Of a stretch of 64,000 nt of DNA, positions 10,180 to 19,399 are shown piece by piece. Position 1 is the stretch's first letter. The number at the start of each line of letters is the position of its first letter. The DNA is taken from assembly GCA_963383645.1 (NCBI GenBank), contig OY726567.1, positions 67,831,575 to 67,895,574 of the forward strand, written 5' to 3'. The notes beneath the pieces are model-generated. The model was given only the letters and a program-made list of their open reading frames with translations, did not search any database and was not told where the DNA came from. The stretch is from Muscardinus avellanarius. Its lineage: Eukaryota > Chordata > Mammalia > Rodentia > Gliridae. The translations under genes were made by a program, and so were the position numbers.

Positions 10180-10390
10180 AGGGTAAGTAAAATGGTGCAC
10201 ACTTGTAATCCAAGTACTTGGAAGGCTGAGACAGGAGGATCACAGGTTCCAAACCAGCCTTAGAAATTTAGTGGAGATTATCAGCAACCTAGTGATACCC
10301 TGTTTCAAATTTTTAAAAAAAGGGCTGGGGGCTTGAGGGGTGTAGATCTGAGGTAGAATGCCACTGAGTTCATTCCCCAGTACAAAATAA
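10180..10390 (+). mobile_element. B1-dID SINE
   Basis: Diverged copy, from 'gcacacttgtaatccaagta' to 'gttcattccccagtac'. Confidence 0.75.
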
Positions 10391-10431
10391 TCATCACAGG
10401 ATAAACTGATACTCAATTACCTAGGAATTGT

Positions 10432-10686
10432 AATCTTATGGTACTAGGAATTGAACCCAAGAGCATTCTTTTTTTTTTTTTTTTTTTGCGGGTTTCCAGA
10501 TGGAACCCAGGGGTATTCGACCTCTCAGATACACCCCTGCCCTATATTTTATTCTTTATTTTGAAACAGGGTCTCACTAAGTTGCAGAGGGCCTCACTAA
10601 GTAGCTGAGGCTGTCAGCGAACCGTGATCCTCTAGTCTCAGCCTCTCGAATGCTGTGATTACAAGCCTGTGTCACCATGCCCGGCT
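10432..10686 (-). mobile_element. Antisense B1-dID SINE inserted in an antisense SINE fragment
   Basis: An older antisense tail fragment (10432-10468) is followed by poly-T and a complete younger antisense dimer (10488-10686). Confidence 0.7.
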
Positions 10687-10967
10687 CTGGAGGTAATTAT
10701 AAATTTTAACTTTTCATCCATTTAACCCAGGAAATACACATAGGGAGGTGTATCCCACAAAAATGATGATATAAACTTGTGATAAAGTGAGCCTAGGCCT
10801 TAGCATCAGTAACTCCCTGATGTTACCATAGGTGACCCTCAAGGCACTAATGTTTCTTGCTAGTCACACATAGCTGCCTGTTTGGCTTCTGTAACTCCTT
10901 CTTAGCTTACACTTACAGAGAAACAAAGGCCATTAGGAACTTTCTACCCTAAAAACAATCAAAAGAA

Positions 10968-11350
10968 TCCGGGCTTGGTGGCACATGCTTATAATCTCAG
11001 CATTTGGGAGGCTACAAGAGGATCGCGGTTCGCAGACAGCCTCAGCTACTTAGTGAGACCCTTTGCAACTCAGTGAGACCCTGTTTCAAAATAAAGAATA
11101 AGCCAGGCGTGGTGGCGCACACTTGTAATCTCCGCGCTTGGGAGGCTGAGACAGGAGGATCGCACAGGTTCAAAGCCAGCCTCAGCTACTTAGTGAGGCT
11201 CTCAGCAACTTAGCAAGACCCTGTTTCCAAATAAAATATAAAAAAGGTCTGGGAGTATAGCCCGGAGGTAGAAAGCCTCTGGGTTCCACCCCTAGTACCA
11301 CAAAAAAAAAGAATAAAAAATAGGGCTGGGGGTAGCTCAGAGGTAGTTGA
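10968..11350 (+). mobile_element. Two nested B1-dID SINEs
   Basis: Host copy 10968-11100 plus tail 11315-11350. The inner copy (11101-11309) sits in the host linker with AAAGAATA repeated on both sides. Confidence 0.8.
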
Positions 11351-11515
11351 ACTCCTGTACAATGTGGTTCCTGATATCTGTACTTTCTGCTTGAGTTGCA
11401 CACCTACTGGAAAAAAAACTGTTGATTGTCCATTCTGTGGAAACCTAAATTCTTCACTCCTGAGCTTCTGATGTTGACATATAAAAAGAGCCCTGAGAAG
11501 TAGTTTGGGACAAAC

Positions 11516-11735
11516 TGGGCCTGGTGGCGCATGCTTGTAATCCCAGCATTTGGGAGGCTGAGACAGGAGGATCGCAGTTCGCGGACAGCCTCAGCTACTT
11601 AGGCCCTCTGCAACTCAGTGAGACCCTGTTTCAAAATAAAGAATAAATAATAGGGCAGGGGATGTAGCCCGGAGGTTGAATGTTTTTGGGTTCCAGACCT
11701 GCAAGAAAGGAAGAAAGAAAGAAAGAAAGAAAGGC
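11516..11735 (+). mobile_element. B1-dID SINE with (GAAA)n tail
   Basis: Complete copy of the 'cagcatttgggaggctg' subfamily. The tail is an AAAG repeat (11704-11733). Confidence 0.8.
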
Positions 11736-11905
11736 AGGCTCGCTCGGGGATGATGCACTCAGGACTAAACACCCTGCAGTGTAGTTGTCAGCTGGCTAAT
11801 AAAGACTTTCTATTTGGCTTAAACTAAGTCTTCTCTGGTGGTTGCCCTATAACAAACTAAGATGTTCATTGAGTGTCTTGTTAAATGATACTATTTAAAA
11901 CTTCT

Positions 11906-12102
11906 AGCCGAGCGTGGTGGTGCACGCTTGTAATCCCAGTGCTTGGGAGGCTGAGACAGGAGGATCACACAGACTTGAAGCCAGCTTCAGCTACTTAATG
12001 ATGGTCTCAGCAACTTAGTGAGACCCTGTTTCCAAATAAAATATAAAATAGGTCTAGGAGTGTAGCTCAGAGGTAGAAAGCCCCTGCCTTCCACACCCAG
12101 TA

Positions 12103-12148
<46 letters not shown>
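11906..12148 (+). mobile_element. B1-dID SINE with (CA)n tail
   Basis: Complete dimer. The 3' tail is a CA repeat of about 22 units (12105-12148). Confidence 0.85.
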
Positions 12149-12152
<4 letters not shown>

Positions 12153-12160
12153 TCTAAACC

Positions 12161-12445
12161 AGGTGGTGGTGCATGACTGCAATCCCAGTATTTGGGAGGC
12201 TGAGACAGAAAAATTGCAGATTCAAGACCAACCTCAACAGGTAGTGAGACTCTTCATCCACCTAGTGAGACCTAGTTTCAAAATAAAAATAAAGTAGGGC
12301 TCAAGATGTAGCTTAGAAGCATAATGCCCCTGGTTCAATCCACAGTTTCACAAAAAATAAAAATTAATAAAAATAAAACACTGGGAATGTAGCTCAGTGG
12401 TAAGGTGCCTGGATCTAATACAAAGCACCATACACAAAAATTATT
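12161..12445 (+). mobile_element. B1-dID SINE followed by an ID-like monomer
   Basis: 12161-12372 is a full dimer. 12373-12445 is a separate tRNA-like monomer ('gggaatgtagctcagtggta'), closer to free-standing ID. Confidence 0.7.
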
Positions 12446-12514
12446 AGAAAAACCTAACTTGGGGACTAGTCTATAAAATTTGTTTAAGGGCTAATTTGTT
12501 TATGGGGTTTGGGG

Positions 12515-12580
12515 TCCATACCAGTGGTACAGAATGCCTTGGGTTCAATTCTCAGTACTACAAAAACAAAACAAAACAAA
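12515..12580 (+). mobile_element. ID-like tail fragment
   Basis: Degenerate tRNA-like sequence, 'accagtggtacagaatgcc' and 'gggttcaattctcagtact', without a left half. Confidence 0.5.
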
Positions 12581-12663
12581 AAACTAAACTAATTCTTCAA
12601 AAATGTCGATACTGCTATCAAAGGTAGAGAAAGATTTAAGACTTTAGAATATTCAAAAAACAT

Positions 12664-12890
12664 AAGCCGGGCATTGTGGCGCACGCTTATAATCCCAGCA
12701 TTCAGGAGGGGAGGTGGAGACTAGAGGATCGCGGTTCACAAACAGCCTCAGCCACTTAGCAAGGCCCTTCACAACTAAGTGAGATCCTGTTTAAAAAATA
12801 AAAAGACTAAAATATAGGGCTTGGGATGTAGATCAGAGTTACAATGACCCTGGGTTACATTCCTAGTACTGCAAAAGAACAAACAAGAAA
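12664..12890 (+). mobile_element. B1-dID SINE
   Basis: Complete dimer with a small insertion in the left half ('caggaggggaggtggagac'). Confidence 0.8.
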
Positions 12891-12895
12891 AAAAG

Positions 12896-13115
12896 CCCGG
12901 CGTGGTGGCACGTGCTTGTAATCCCAGCATTTGGGAGGCTGAGACCTGGAGGATCGCAATTTGTGGACAGCCTCAGCTACTTAGTGAGGCCCTTTGCAAC
13001 TCAGGAAGACCCGGTTTCAAAATAAAGAATAAAAACAAGGCAAGGGGTGTAGCTCGGAGGTCAAATGCCCCTGAGTTCCATCCCCAGACCCACAAAAAAA
13101 CAAAAACAAAAAACC
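12896..13115 (+). mobile_element. B1-dID SINE
   Basis: Complete dimer with the 'ccccagacccac' tail variant. Confidence 0.85.
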
Positions 13116-13126
13116 CTCCATAAAGC

Positions 13127-13335
13127 CAGCCGGGCATTGTGGTACATGTCCATAACCCCCGCACTTGGGAGGCTGATACAGGAGGATTGCAGGTTTGATG
13201 CCCATCTCAGCTACTTAGTGAAGCCCTCTGCAATTTAGTGAGACCTTGTTTCAAAATAAGGAATAAAAAAATAGGGCTGGGGTGTGTATCTCAGAAATGG
13301 AATGCACCTAGGTTTAATCTAGCAAAAAAATAAAA
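13127..13335 (+). mobile_element. B1-dID SINE
   Basis: Complete dimer; head 'agccgggcattgtggtaca', short degraded tail. Confidence 0.75.
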
Positions 13336-13344
13336 AATAAAAAG

Positions 13345-13690
13345 AATTATGAGTTGGGTGTTGTGGCACATGCTTTTAATCCCAGTAATTTGGGAGGTTG
13401 AGATGGGAGGAGGGAGAATTTCAGGTTTGTAGCCAGCCTCAGCTACTTAGTGAGGCCCTCTGCAACTTAGTGAGACCCTCTTTCAAAATAAAGAATAAAA
13501 AAAAAATAGGGCAGGGGGTGTAGCTTGGAGGTCGAATGCCACTGGGTTCCATCCCTAGACCCGCAAACAAACAAAAACAAACAAACAAAAAAACCCAAAA
13601 TAATAAAATAGGGCTGAGGGTGGGGGTGGAGGTGTAGCTTAGAGGTAGAATGACTCTGGTTTTAATCCCCAGTACCACAAAAACAGACAT
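13345..13690 (+). mobile_element. B1-dID SINE with a second tRNA-like tail
   Basis: One left half is followed by two tRNA-like tails (13508-13565 and 13610-13680), best explained by one SINE inserted into another with loss of one left half. Confidence 0.6.
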
Positions 13691-13827
13691 TACAACAGAA
13701 TGCATTATATAATTCTGGATTGGATTTGATCCTTTACTGGAAAAATGTTCTCTCCAGGATTTTATTGGTAGTCAATTAATTTGAATATGGAGAGTGAAAT
13801 AACAATATTATATTAAATATAAAACAT

Positions 13828-14014
13828 CGCCGGGCGTGGTGGCACAGGTTTATAATCCCCGCGCTTGGGAGGCGGAGACAGGAGGATCGCACTGGTTCGG
13901 AGCCAGCCTCACTGGCTTAAGAGACCCTGTTTCCAAATTATAAAATAGGTCAATAGGTCTGGGAGTGTAGCCCGGTGGTAGAAGGGCTTCCAGGAACCCC
14001 AGTACCACCAAAAA

Positions 14015-14062
<48 letters not shown>
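13828..14062 (+). mobile_element. B1-dID SINE, young short subfamily, with (AT)n tail
   Basis: Carries the 'gaagggcttccaggaacccc' tail. The poly-A passes into an AT microsatellite (about 14023-14062). Confidence 0.85.
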
Positions 14063-14063
<1 letters not shown>

Positions 14064-14226
14064 CAATACTATATTAATTTTAAGATATTATGATAATGGC
14101 TGAAAATACCAATAATATATAGTATTGTATATAGTATTAATGGTAAGTTTCTTGAATTTGATGACATTGTGGTTATGTAAGACAATAGCTATATTCTTAG
14201 TAAATATACAATGAAGAACTAGAGGT

Positions 14227-14505
14227 AAGCAGGGTGTGTTGGTACACACCTGTAATCCCATTACTTGAGAGGCTGAAGCAGGGTGGTCAAAAGTTCAAGA
14301 GCAGCCTCAGCAATTTACCAAGACTCTCATCAACTTAGTGAGACTCTGTAGGGTCACAGGTTCGAAGCCAGCCTCGGCAATTTAGCAAGCCCATCAATAA
14401 TTTAGTGAGACCCTGTTTCAAAATAATTTTAGTGATGATAAAGATGAGTTGGGGGTGTAGCTAAGAGGTAGAATGCTTCTGGATTCAACATCCAGTAAAA
14501 AAGAA
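14227..14505 (+). mobile_element. B1-dID SINE with duplicated left-half segment
   Basis: The 'gttcgaagccagcctcggca' block occurs twice in variant form (14290s and 14358s) before the tRNA-like tail ending 'ttcaacatccagt'. Confidence 0.65.
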
Positions 14506-14525
14506 GGAAGTTTGAAAGAAGTAAA

Positions 14526-14850
14526 GAAACATCTGTGCACACCTGTAATCCCAGAGACTCAACATCCTGAAGCAAGAGGATCACAAGTTTGAGACTGGCC
14601 TAGACAATATAACAAGACTCCTATCTCAAAATAAAGAATGATAGCCAGGCGTGGTAGCGCACACTTGTAATCCCAGCATTTGGGAGGCTGAGATGGGAGG
14701 ATCGTGGTTCTTGGACAGCTTCAACTACTTTGTGAGGCCCTTTGCAACTCACTGAGACCTGTTTCAAAAAGAAGAATAAAAAATAGGGCTAGGGGTGTAT
14801 CTCGGAGGTAGAATGCTCCTGGGTTCCATCCCCAGTACTGCAAAATAAGA
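14526..14850 (+). mobile_element. B1-like monomer followed by complete B1-dID SINE
   Basis: 14526-14640 is a left half only. 14643-14850 is a complete dimer ending 'ccccagtactgc'. Confidence 0.7.
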
Positions 14851-15124
14851 AAAAGAAAAAGAAAAAAAGAGCTGGGATGCAGTTGTGTGTTAGTACCCCA
14901 CCCCTGCCAAGATCACTCTCCAGTCCCACAGGGTGGGAGTGGGGTGAAGAGGTACAGGAACATGGTGCCTGAGACCTGCTTTCTGTTTGTTCAGGATACA
15001 TGTAGAGAGAAACAATAGACAAATATGAAAAAATGTACATGACTTTTGAATTGAGGTGAAGGATCAGCTACTTAGTGAGGCCCATGTAACTCAGTGAGAC
15101 TCTGTTTCCAAAAAGTATAGTATA

Positions 15125-15918
15125 GAACTTCCGGGAAGATGGCGACCGAGAAAAGCGGGGCTTAAGAGTCCCGCTAACAACCAATCTCCATTACCACAAA
15201 ACCAGCGCCTTTCATAGCCAGAAAACACCATCACCAGAAAAACAAAAAAACCCACCAGGCTCCAGAGAGAAAGCGGACTGAGAATAGAGCTCAGGGCCAC
15301 AGAGGAGACACACGCGCCCGAGGACGCGGCAGCAGCGCCATACTGCCGGCTGCAGCGGCGAACTCAACGGACGGCTACAGCAAGCCGAGGTGAGCCACTG
15401 CGGAAGAGCCAGGCGGGATTTCTCCACGCAGAGAGCGTCTAAAGCTCCCAGTGGCCAAGCTCAGCACACGCTGCAGGGATTCAGAGTGGAAATCAAAACC
15501 AGAGAAGAAAAAATATGCCAGCCTCACGGCCGAGGGCATAGCAGAGGCGCCATATTGCCACCGGCGGCGGCAGCAGCAGTGAATTCACCGAGTCCAGTAC
15601 AGCTACATCTGCGTACTCAAGAACAGTGAGTCAAATTGCGGGCCACAGAGGAGAAATCCCAGTACTGTACCTCCTGGGACTTGACCCAGTGAGGGAGTGA
15701 TGGTGGCAGAGATATTACACCATAGGAGAACGTGCAACCTGGCATCCCCCATAGTTAAAAGCAGCCTCTATCGACTCCCTGGGTCGGAGACTCTGTGATA
15801 CAACCCAGTAAAGGAGTAGTGGGGTCTGAGATAATACAGACTCGAGATCCAGAGCACCTTAAGTGAAGCCATAGTGACCTAAGGGAAGAACCCAGAGAAG
15901 GCACAAACCTCCGAAATC
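15125..15918 (+). promoter_or_regulatory. 5' UTR/internal promoter of half-L1 copy A
   Basis: GC-rich leader of 794 nt. A YY1-type AAGATGGCG lies a few bases from the 5' end, where L1 families often place a YY1 site that positions initiation. Two related blocks, 'agcgccatactgcc' (about 15334) and 'ggcgccatattgcc' (about 15546), each precede CGG/CAG-rich runs and look like diverged copies of one module. Promoter function is inferred. Confidence 0.55.
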
Positions 15919-16836
15919 ATGGGAAAGAGGAATAACACTGGAGTAATGAATGAGCACAACCCCACAACATCAGAACCCGATAAAACAGAAAATCAGAGAT
16001 TTCTAGAAGATCAAATCAGGAAAATAACTGTAGAAATAATAGAGGTGCTTCGAAAAGAACTCAGAGAGAGCCAAAAAGAGATAAAGGATGCAATTAATGA
16101 AGTAAAGGCCTCAATTCAAAGCACAAACAACCGATTAGAACACATGGAGAACAGAATCTCGCTCTTAGAAGATGAGCAATCCAAAAATGAACGCATAGTT
16201 TCTAATCTAGAAAAAGATATCCAACAGCAGGAATCTGATATTGAAGAAATATGGGCCCATCTTAAGAGAGCTAACCTAAGAATAATTGGAATAGAGGAGG
16301 GAAAAGAAAGTGAAACCAAAGGGATCAACAATCTCTTCAAGGAAGTAATAGCAGAAAATTTTCCAAATATAGAGCAAGAGGTTGATACACAGATCCAGGA
16401 AACTTATAGAACTCCCTCTAGACAGGATCGGAGAAGAGGATCCCCACGCCACATAATTGTCAAAATGACCAATGTGGAAGCCAAGCAGAGAATCTTAAAG
16501 GCAACAAAAACAAAGGGCCAAGTGACATTCAGAGGCAAACCAATTAGAATCACTCCAGACTTCCCAAACCAAGTCATGAGAGCCAGAAGGGCTTGGAGTA
16601 ACATATTCCAAACTCTGAAAGAAAACAACTTCCAGCCAAAAATTTCCTATCCAGCAAAACTTTCTATCAAATTAGATGGAGAAATAAGAAGCTTCCATGA
16701 CAAACAGAAACTCAAGGAATTTATGTCTTCAAAACCAGCGCTAGAGAAAATACTCAAAGAGATTAACTACAAAGAAGAAATAGGTAACACTCACCAGAAC
16801 CAGAGAAACAAGATTTTCCATCCAACAGACAACTAA
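15919..16836 (+). CDS. LINE-1 ORF1 protein (305 aa), half-L1 copy A
   Basis: L1 ORF1p is a trimeric RNA-binding, nucleic-acid-chaperone protein that coats L1 RNA in cytoplasmic particles. Here the frame is intact with ATG in good context (A at -3, G at +4). Residues about 22-115 are heptad-rich and Glu/Lys-rich (coiled coil). Residues about 118-215 fit the RRM, starting at 'LRIIGIEEGKES' and including 'PRHIIVKMTNVEAKQRI'. Residues 215-285 fit the C-terminal domain, with the conserved 'NFQPKISYPAKLS' and 'DKQKLKEF' segments. Length is slightly below the usual 330-380 aa because the N-terminal arm is short. No ORF2 follows, so mobilisation needs ORF2p in trans. It differs from copies B and C at only a handful of residues. 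Confidence 0.9.
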   Translation: MGKRNNTGVMNEHNPTTSEPDKTENQRFLEDQIRKITVEIIEVLRKELRESQKEIKDAINEVKASIQSTNNRLEHMENRISLLEDEQSKNERIVSNLEKDIQQQESDIEEIWAHLKRANLRIIGIEEGKESETKGINNLFKEVIAENFPNIEQEVDTQIQETYRTPSRQDRRRGSPRHIIVKMTNVEAKQRILKATKTKGQVTFRGKPIRITPDFPNQVMRARRAWSNIFQTLKENNFQPKISYPAKLSIKLDGEIRSFHDKQKLKEFMSSKPALEKILKEINYKEEIGNTHQNQRNKIFHPTDN

Positions 16837-16929
16837 GATTGGTTATCTGTGGAGATTCATTATTTTTGTTAGTCTTTACCTATCTCTAAATTGTATTGTT
16901 TGCCTTTATTGTTAATTTTTAGGATTTCT

Positions 16930-17540
16930 AGTTGGAATATTAATATACCTACAGATATAGCATTTGGAAATATTTTATCCAATTCTATTAGTAACTTTTA
17001 ACTCTGTTTACATTGTCTTTGGATATACAATATTTTTTTTTATTTTCTAGGGAGTTTGTATATTCTTCTGTTGCCTGTGCCATTGAAATCATAACCAAGA
17101 AATCACTGCCAATTTCAATGTTGTGAGGTTTTATGACCCAGATTTTCTTCTAAAAGTTTATAGTCTTAAGATTTATATTTAGGTCTTTTATCTATTTTGA
17201 GTTAATACTTGTATGTGGGATTAGGTAAGGGTCCAATTTTATTCTTTTCCATGTAATTATTATTTTTCAACAATATTTAGTTAAAAGATTATTATTTCCA
17301 CCACCAAATGTTCGTGGAAACCTTGTCAAAAATAACTTGACAATATAGGGAAGAATTTAGCTCTAGGCCTGTATTTAACTCCAATGGTTTATATATCTGC
17401 CTTTAGAACAGTATTACACTGTTTCAATTATTGTAGCTTTATATGGTTTGAAATCAGAAAATATATATCTGCTAGCTTTGTTCTTTTTCAAGATCGTTTT
17501 GGGTATCTAGAATTCATATTCCATATTAGGATAGATTTTT
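16930..17540 (-). mobile_element. Antisense LINE-1 ORF2 segment inside half-L1 copy A
   Basis: Read on the + strand, the order of motifs ('atagcatttggaaatatttt', 'gaaatcactgcc', 'aggtcttttatctattttga', 'gggtccaattttattctttt', 'tgtagctttatatgg', 'ctttgttctttttc') is the familiar antisense version of the 3' half of L1 ORF2. It is not open. The same segment occurs at the same place in copies B and C, so it belongs to the master element rather than to a later insertion. Confidence 0.8.
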
Positions 17541-17934
17541 TTCTGAAAAATAAATATATGAATATATGATAGTTTCACCTAAAAAAACAGAAAAAAATAT
17601 GCTCTGGTAAGAAAGAAAGCAAAAAGAAATATTGAAATGTTATCTTTAAGTTATCAAAAGCTTGGTATCAGACAAATGAAACTGTTATGTGAGATTAACA
17701 TTTTTAATTTTGGATAAATTGCTATAATACTAGATGTCAACCACTAAGCCAAGCATGGGAAGGAGGGATGGGGAGGGAATGGGGTGGGGATCGGGTGGGG
17801 GCTGACTGGGCGATGTGTGCATGTATGTCTACAAAAGTATGTATCCCACTATGATGTATGAATACAGTGCACCAATAAAATAAAATTTAAAAAAAAGTTA
17901 AAAAAAAGTATAGTATAAAAAATAGCCTGGGTGG

Positions 17935-18153
17935 CCAGGCATGGTGGTGCACGCTTGTAATCCCAGCACTTGGTAGACTGAGACAGCAGGATCGCACAGG
18001 TTCAAAGCCATCATCAGCTACTTAATGAAAATCTCAGCAACTTAGTGAGACCCTGTTTCCAAATAAAATATAAAATAGGTCTGCGAGTATAGCCCAGAGG
18101 TAGAAAGCCTCTGGGTTCCACCCCCAGTACCATCAAAAATAAAAAAATTTTAA
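17935..18153 (+). mobile_element. B1-dID SINE
   Basis: Complete dimer ('ggccaggcatggtggtgcac' to 'cccccagtaccatc') inserted in the host SINE tail. Confidence 0.85.
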
Positions 18154-18202
18154 AAAGCCTGGGTGTAACTCAGAAGTAAAATGCCCCTGGGTTCAATCCC
18201 AC

Positions 18203-18205
<3 letters not shown>

Positions 18206-18241
<36 letters not shown>

Positions 18242-18242
18242 A
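18206..18242. repeat. (AAAT)n repeat
   Basis: A-rich tail of the host SINE expanded to about nine AAAT units. Confidence 0.9.
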
Positions 18243-18324
18243 TGTTAAATTATATCACAAATTGAAATAACAAAATATGTGCACTTTTCTAGACAAACAT
18301 TTTAAATTCTTACTCTAGGAGGTT

Positions 18325-18649
18325 ATTTATGGGAATTGAAATTAGGAGCATTCTACCCCTAATCCCTTTTAGTTTTTTAGTTTATTTATTCATTTATTTG
18401 TTGTGGTACTGGAGATTGAATCCAGGGGCATTCTACCTCTGAGCTACACCCCCCAGACCTGTTTTATCTTTTATTTTTGAAAAAGGGTCTCACTAAGTTG
18501 CTAAAACTGGCCTAGAACCTGCGGTATTTCTCTCTCAGCCTTCCTAGTTCTGGAATTGCAAAGGCTGGGTCACTATGCCCAACTTACTTTTCTTTTTGAA
18601 ACAGGTAGCCCTAAATTGCTAAGAGACTTGCTCGGTTTTTTTCTTTTCC

Positions 18650-18703
<54 letters not shown>

Positions 18704-18985
18704 CTTTCTTTTTTGTGGTACTGGGGATGGAAGCCAGCGGCATTATACCTCTGAGCTACACTCCCAGCCCTATTTTTTATTCTTTATTTTGAAACAGGGT
18801 CTCACTGAGTTGCAGAGGGCCTCACTAAGTAGCTGAAGCTGTCCGCGAACCTCGATCCTCCTGTCTCAACCTCCCAAATGCTAAGATTACAAGCGTGGGC
18901 CACCACACCCGGCTTCTAAATTTCTTAAACTTTCCTTCAACCTAGGATGCTCCAGTGTTAGCCTCCCAAATACCGGATTACAGTT
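18325..18985 (-). mobile_element. Antisense B1-dID cluster with (TTTC)n
   Basis: Tail fragment 18325-18356; dimer 18395-18590; left-half fragment 18592-18640 and 18916-18985. Between the two pieces lies an inserted young dimer (18711-18915) whose tail is a TTTC repeat (18650-18705). Confidence 0.65.
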
Positions 18986-19067
18986 CACACCCTTATAGCT
19001 AGGAGATTATGTAATTAAGGAAAGTATTGGAAAGGACCTGTGAAGTGGGTGGATCCTCCCAGGGCAG

Positions 19068-19142
19068 ATAAATACCAAGCCAGTCAGTGTCAGACTCAAC
19101 CATCGAGCGCTCGCCTTCTCTCCCTGGGCCTCTCTCCAAGCT
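19068..19142 (+). other. Candidate promoter and first exon
   Basis: Non-SINE island. A TATA-like 'gataaata' (19068-19075) is followed by about 65 bp and a consensus donor GTAAGT at 19143. A possible second exon lies at 23696-23800 on the same strand, 9 kb upstream of the USP29 coding region, whose relatives have noncoding 5' exons. The link is inference. Confidence 0.3.
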
Positions 19143-19399
19143 GTAAGTTTTCTTCAGTCCCGTTTGAAGTTTACTTGTTTGGTTGGTGAGATGTGTGCAT
19201 ATGTTTATTGGGGAAGGTTTGGCATTCTTAATGCCCAGGGATATTGTTAGATATTGTGGTAAGGGTGTTTCATTTTCTACCCATTGTGTGGGTGCACTGG
19301 AGATTAGGAAGCCCTGATTCTAGTTTTAATTTGCGTCTAGTTTTCCGTGACTTTATATACTGGCAGTTTGGGAAAGAAGCATTTATTTATTTATGTATT

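Larger units (their letters stand above)
10778..11854 (+). mobile_element. Solo LTR, interrupted by SINEs
   Basis: TG at 10778 and CA at 11853-11854 bound the block, with the 4-bp direct repeat AACT at 10774-10777 and 11855-11858, as for ERV1-type integration. A TATA-like 'atataaaa' lies at about 11480 and AATAAA at about 11801, followed by a short U5-like end. No retroviral coding sequence is present. SINEs at 10968-11350 and 11516-11735 were inserted later. Confidence 0.55.
15125..17902 (+). mobile_element. Half-L1 (HAL1-like) retrotransposon, copy A, full length
   Basis: About 2.78 kb. In order: a GC-rich 5' UTR (15125-15918) starting with an ETS/YY1-like 'acttccgggaagatggcg'; intact ORF1 (15919-16836); about 600 bp matching L1 ORF2 in antisense (about 16930-17540); a 3' UTR with a G-rich polypurine tract (17757-17810); and an A-rich end after AATAAAATAAA. 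There is no sense ORF2. The 15-bp TSD shows insertion as one unit. ORF1-only L1 derivatives are known as HAL1. The antisense ORF2 portion shared by all three copies is the unusual feature. Confidence 0.85.
15063..18205 (+). mobile_element. B1-dID host SINE split by half-L1 copy A and another SINE
   Basis: Left-half remnant 15063-15124, linker 17903-17934 and tRNA-like tail 18154-18205 belong to one copy. The half-L1 interrupts its linker (TSD AAAAAGTATAGTATA at 15110-15124 and 17903-17917). A second SINE (17935-18153) interrupts it further on, flanked by AGCCTGGGTG. Confidence 0.75.

Noticed and set aside
15390..15629. 79-codon + ORF in the half-L1 5' UTR
   Set aside because: Not conserved as an open frame in copies B and C, so unlikely to be a real 5' ORF.
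16116..16628. Antisense 74-codon ORFs within ORF1 (also in copies B and C)
   Set aside because: Shadow frames of the conserved ORF1 coding sequence; no independent motif.
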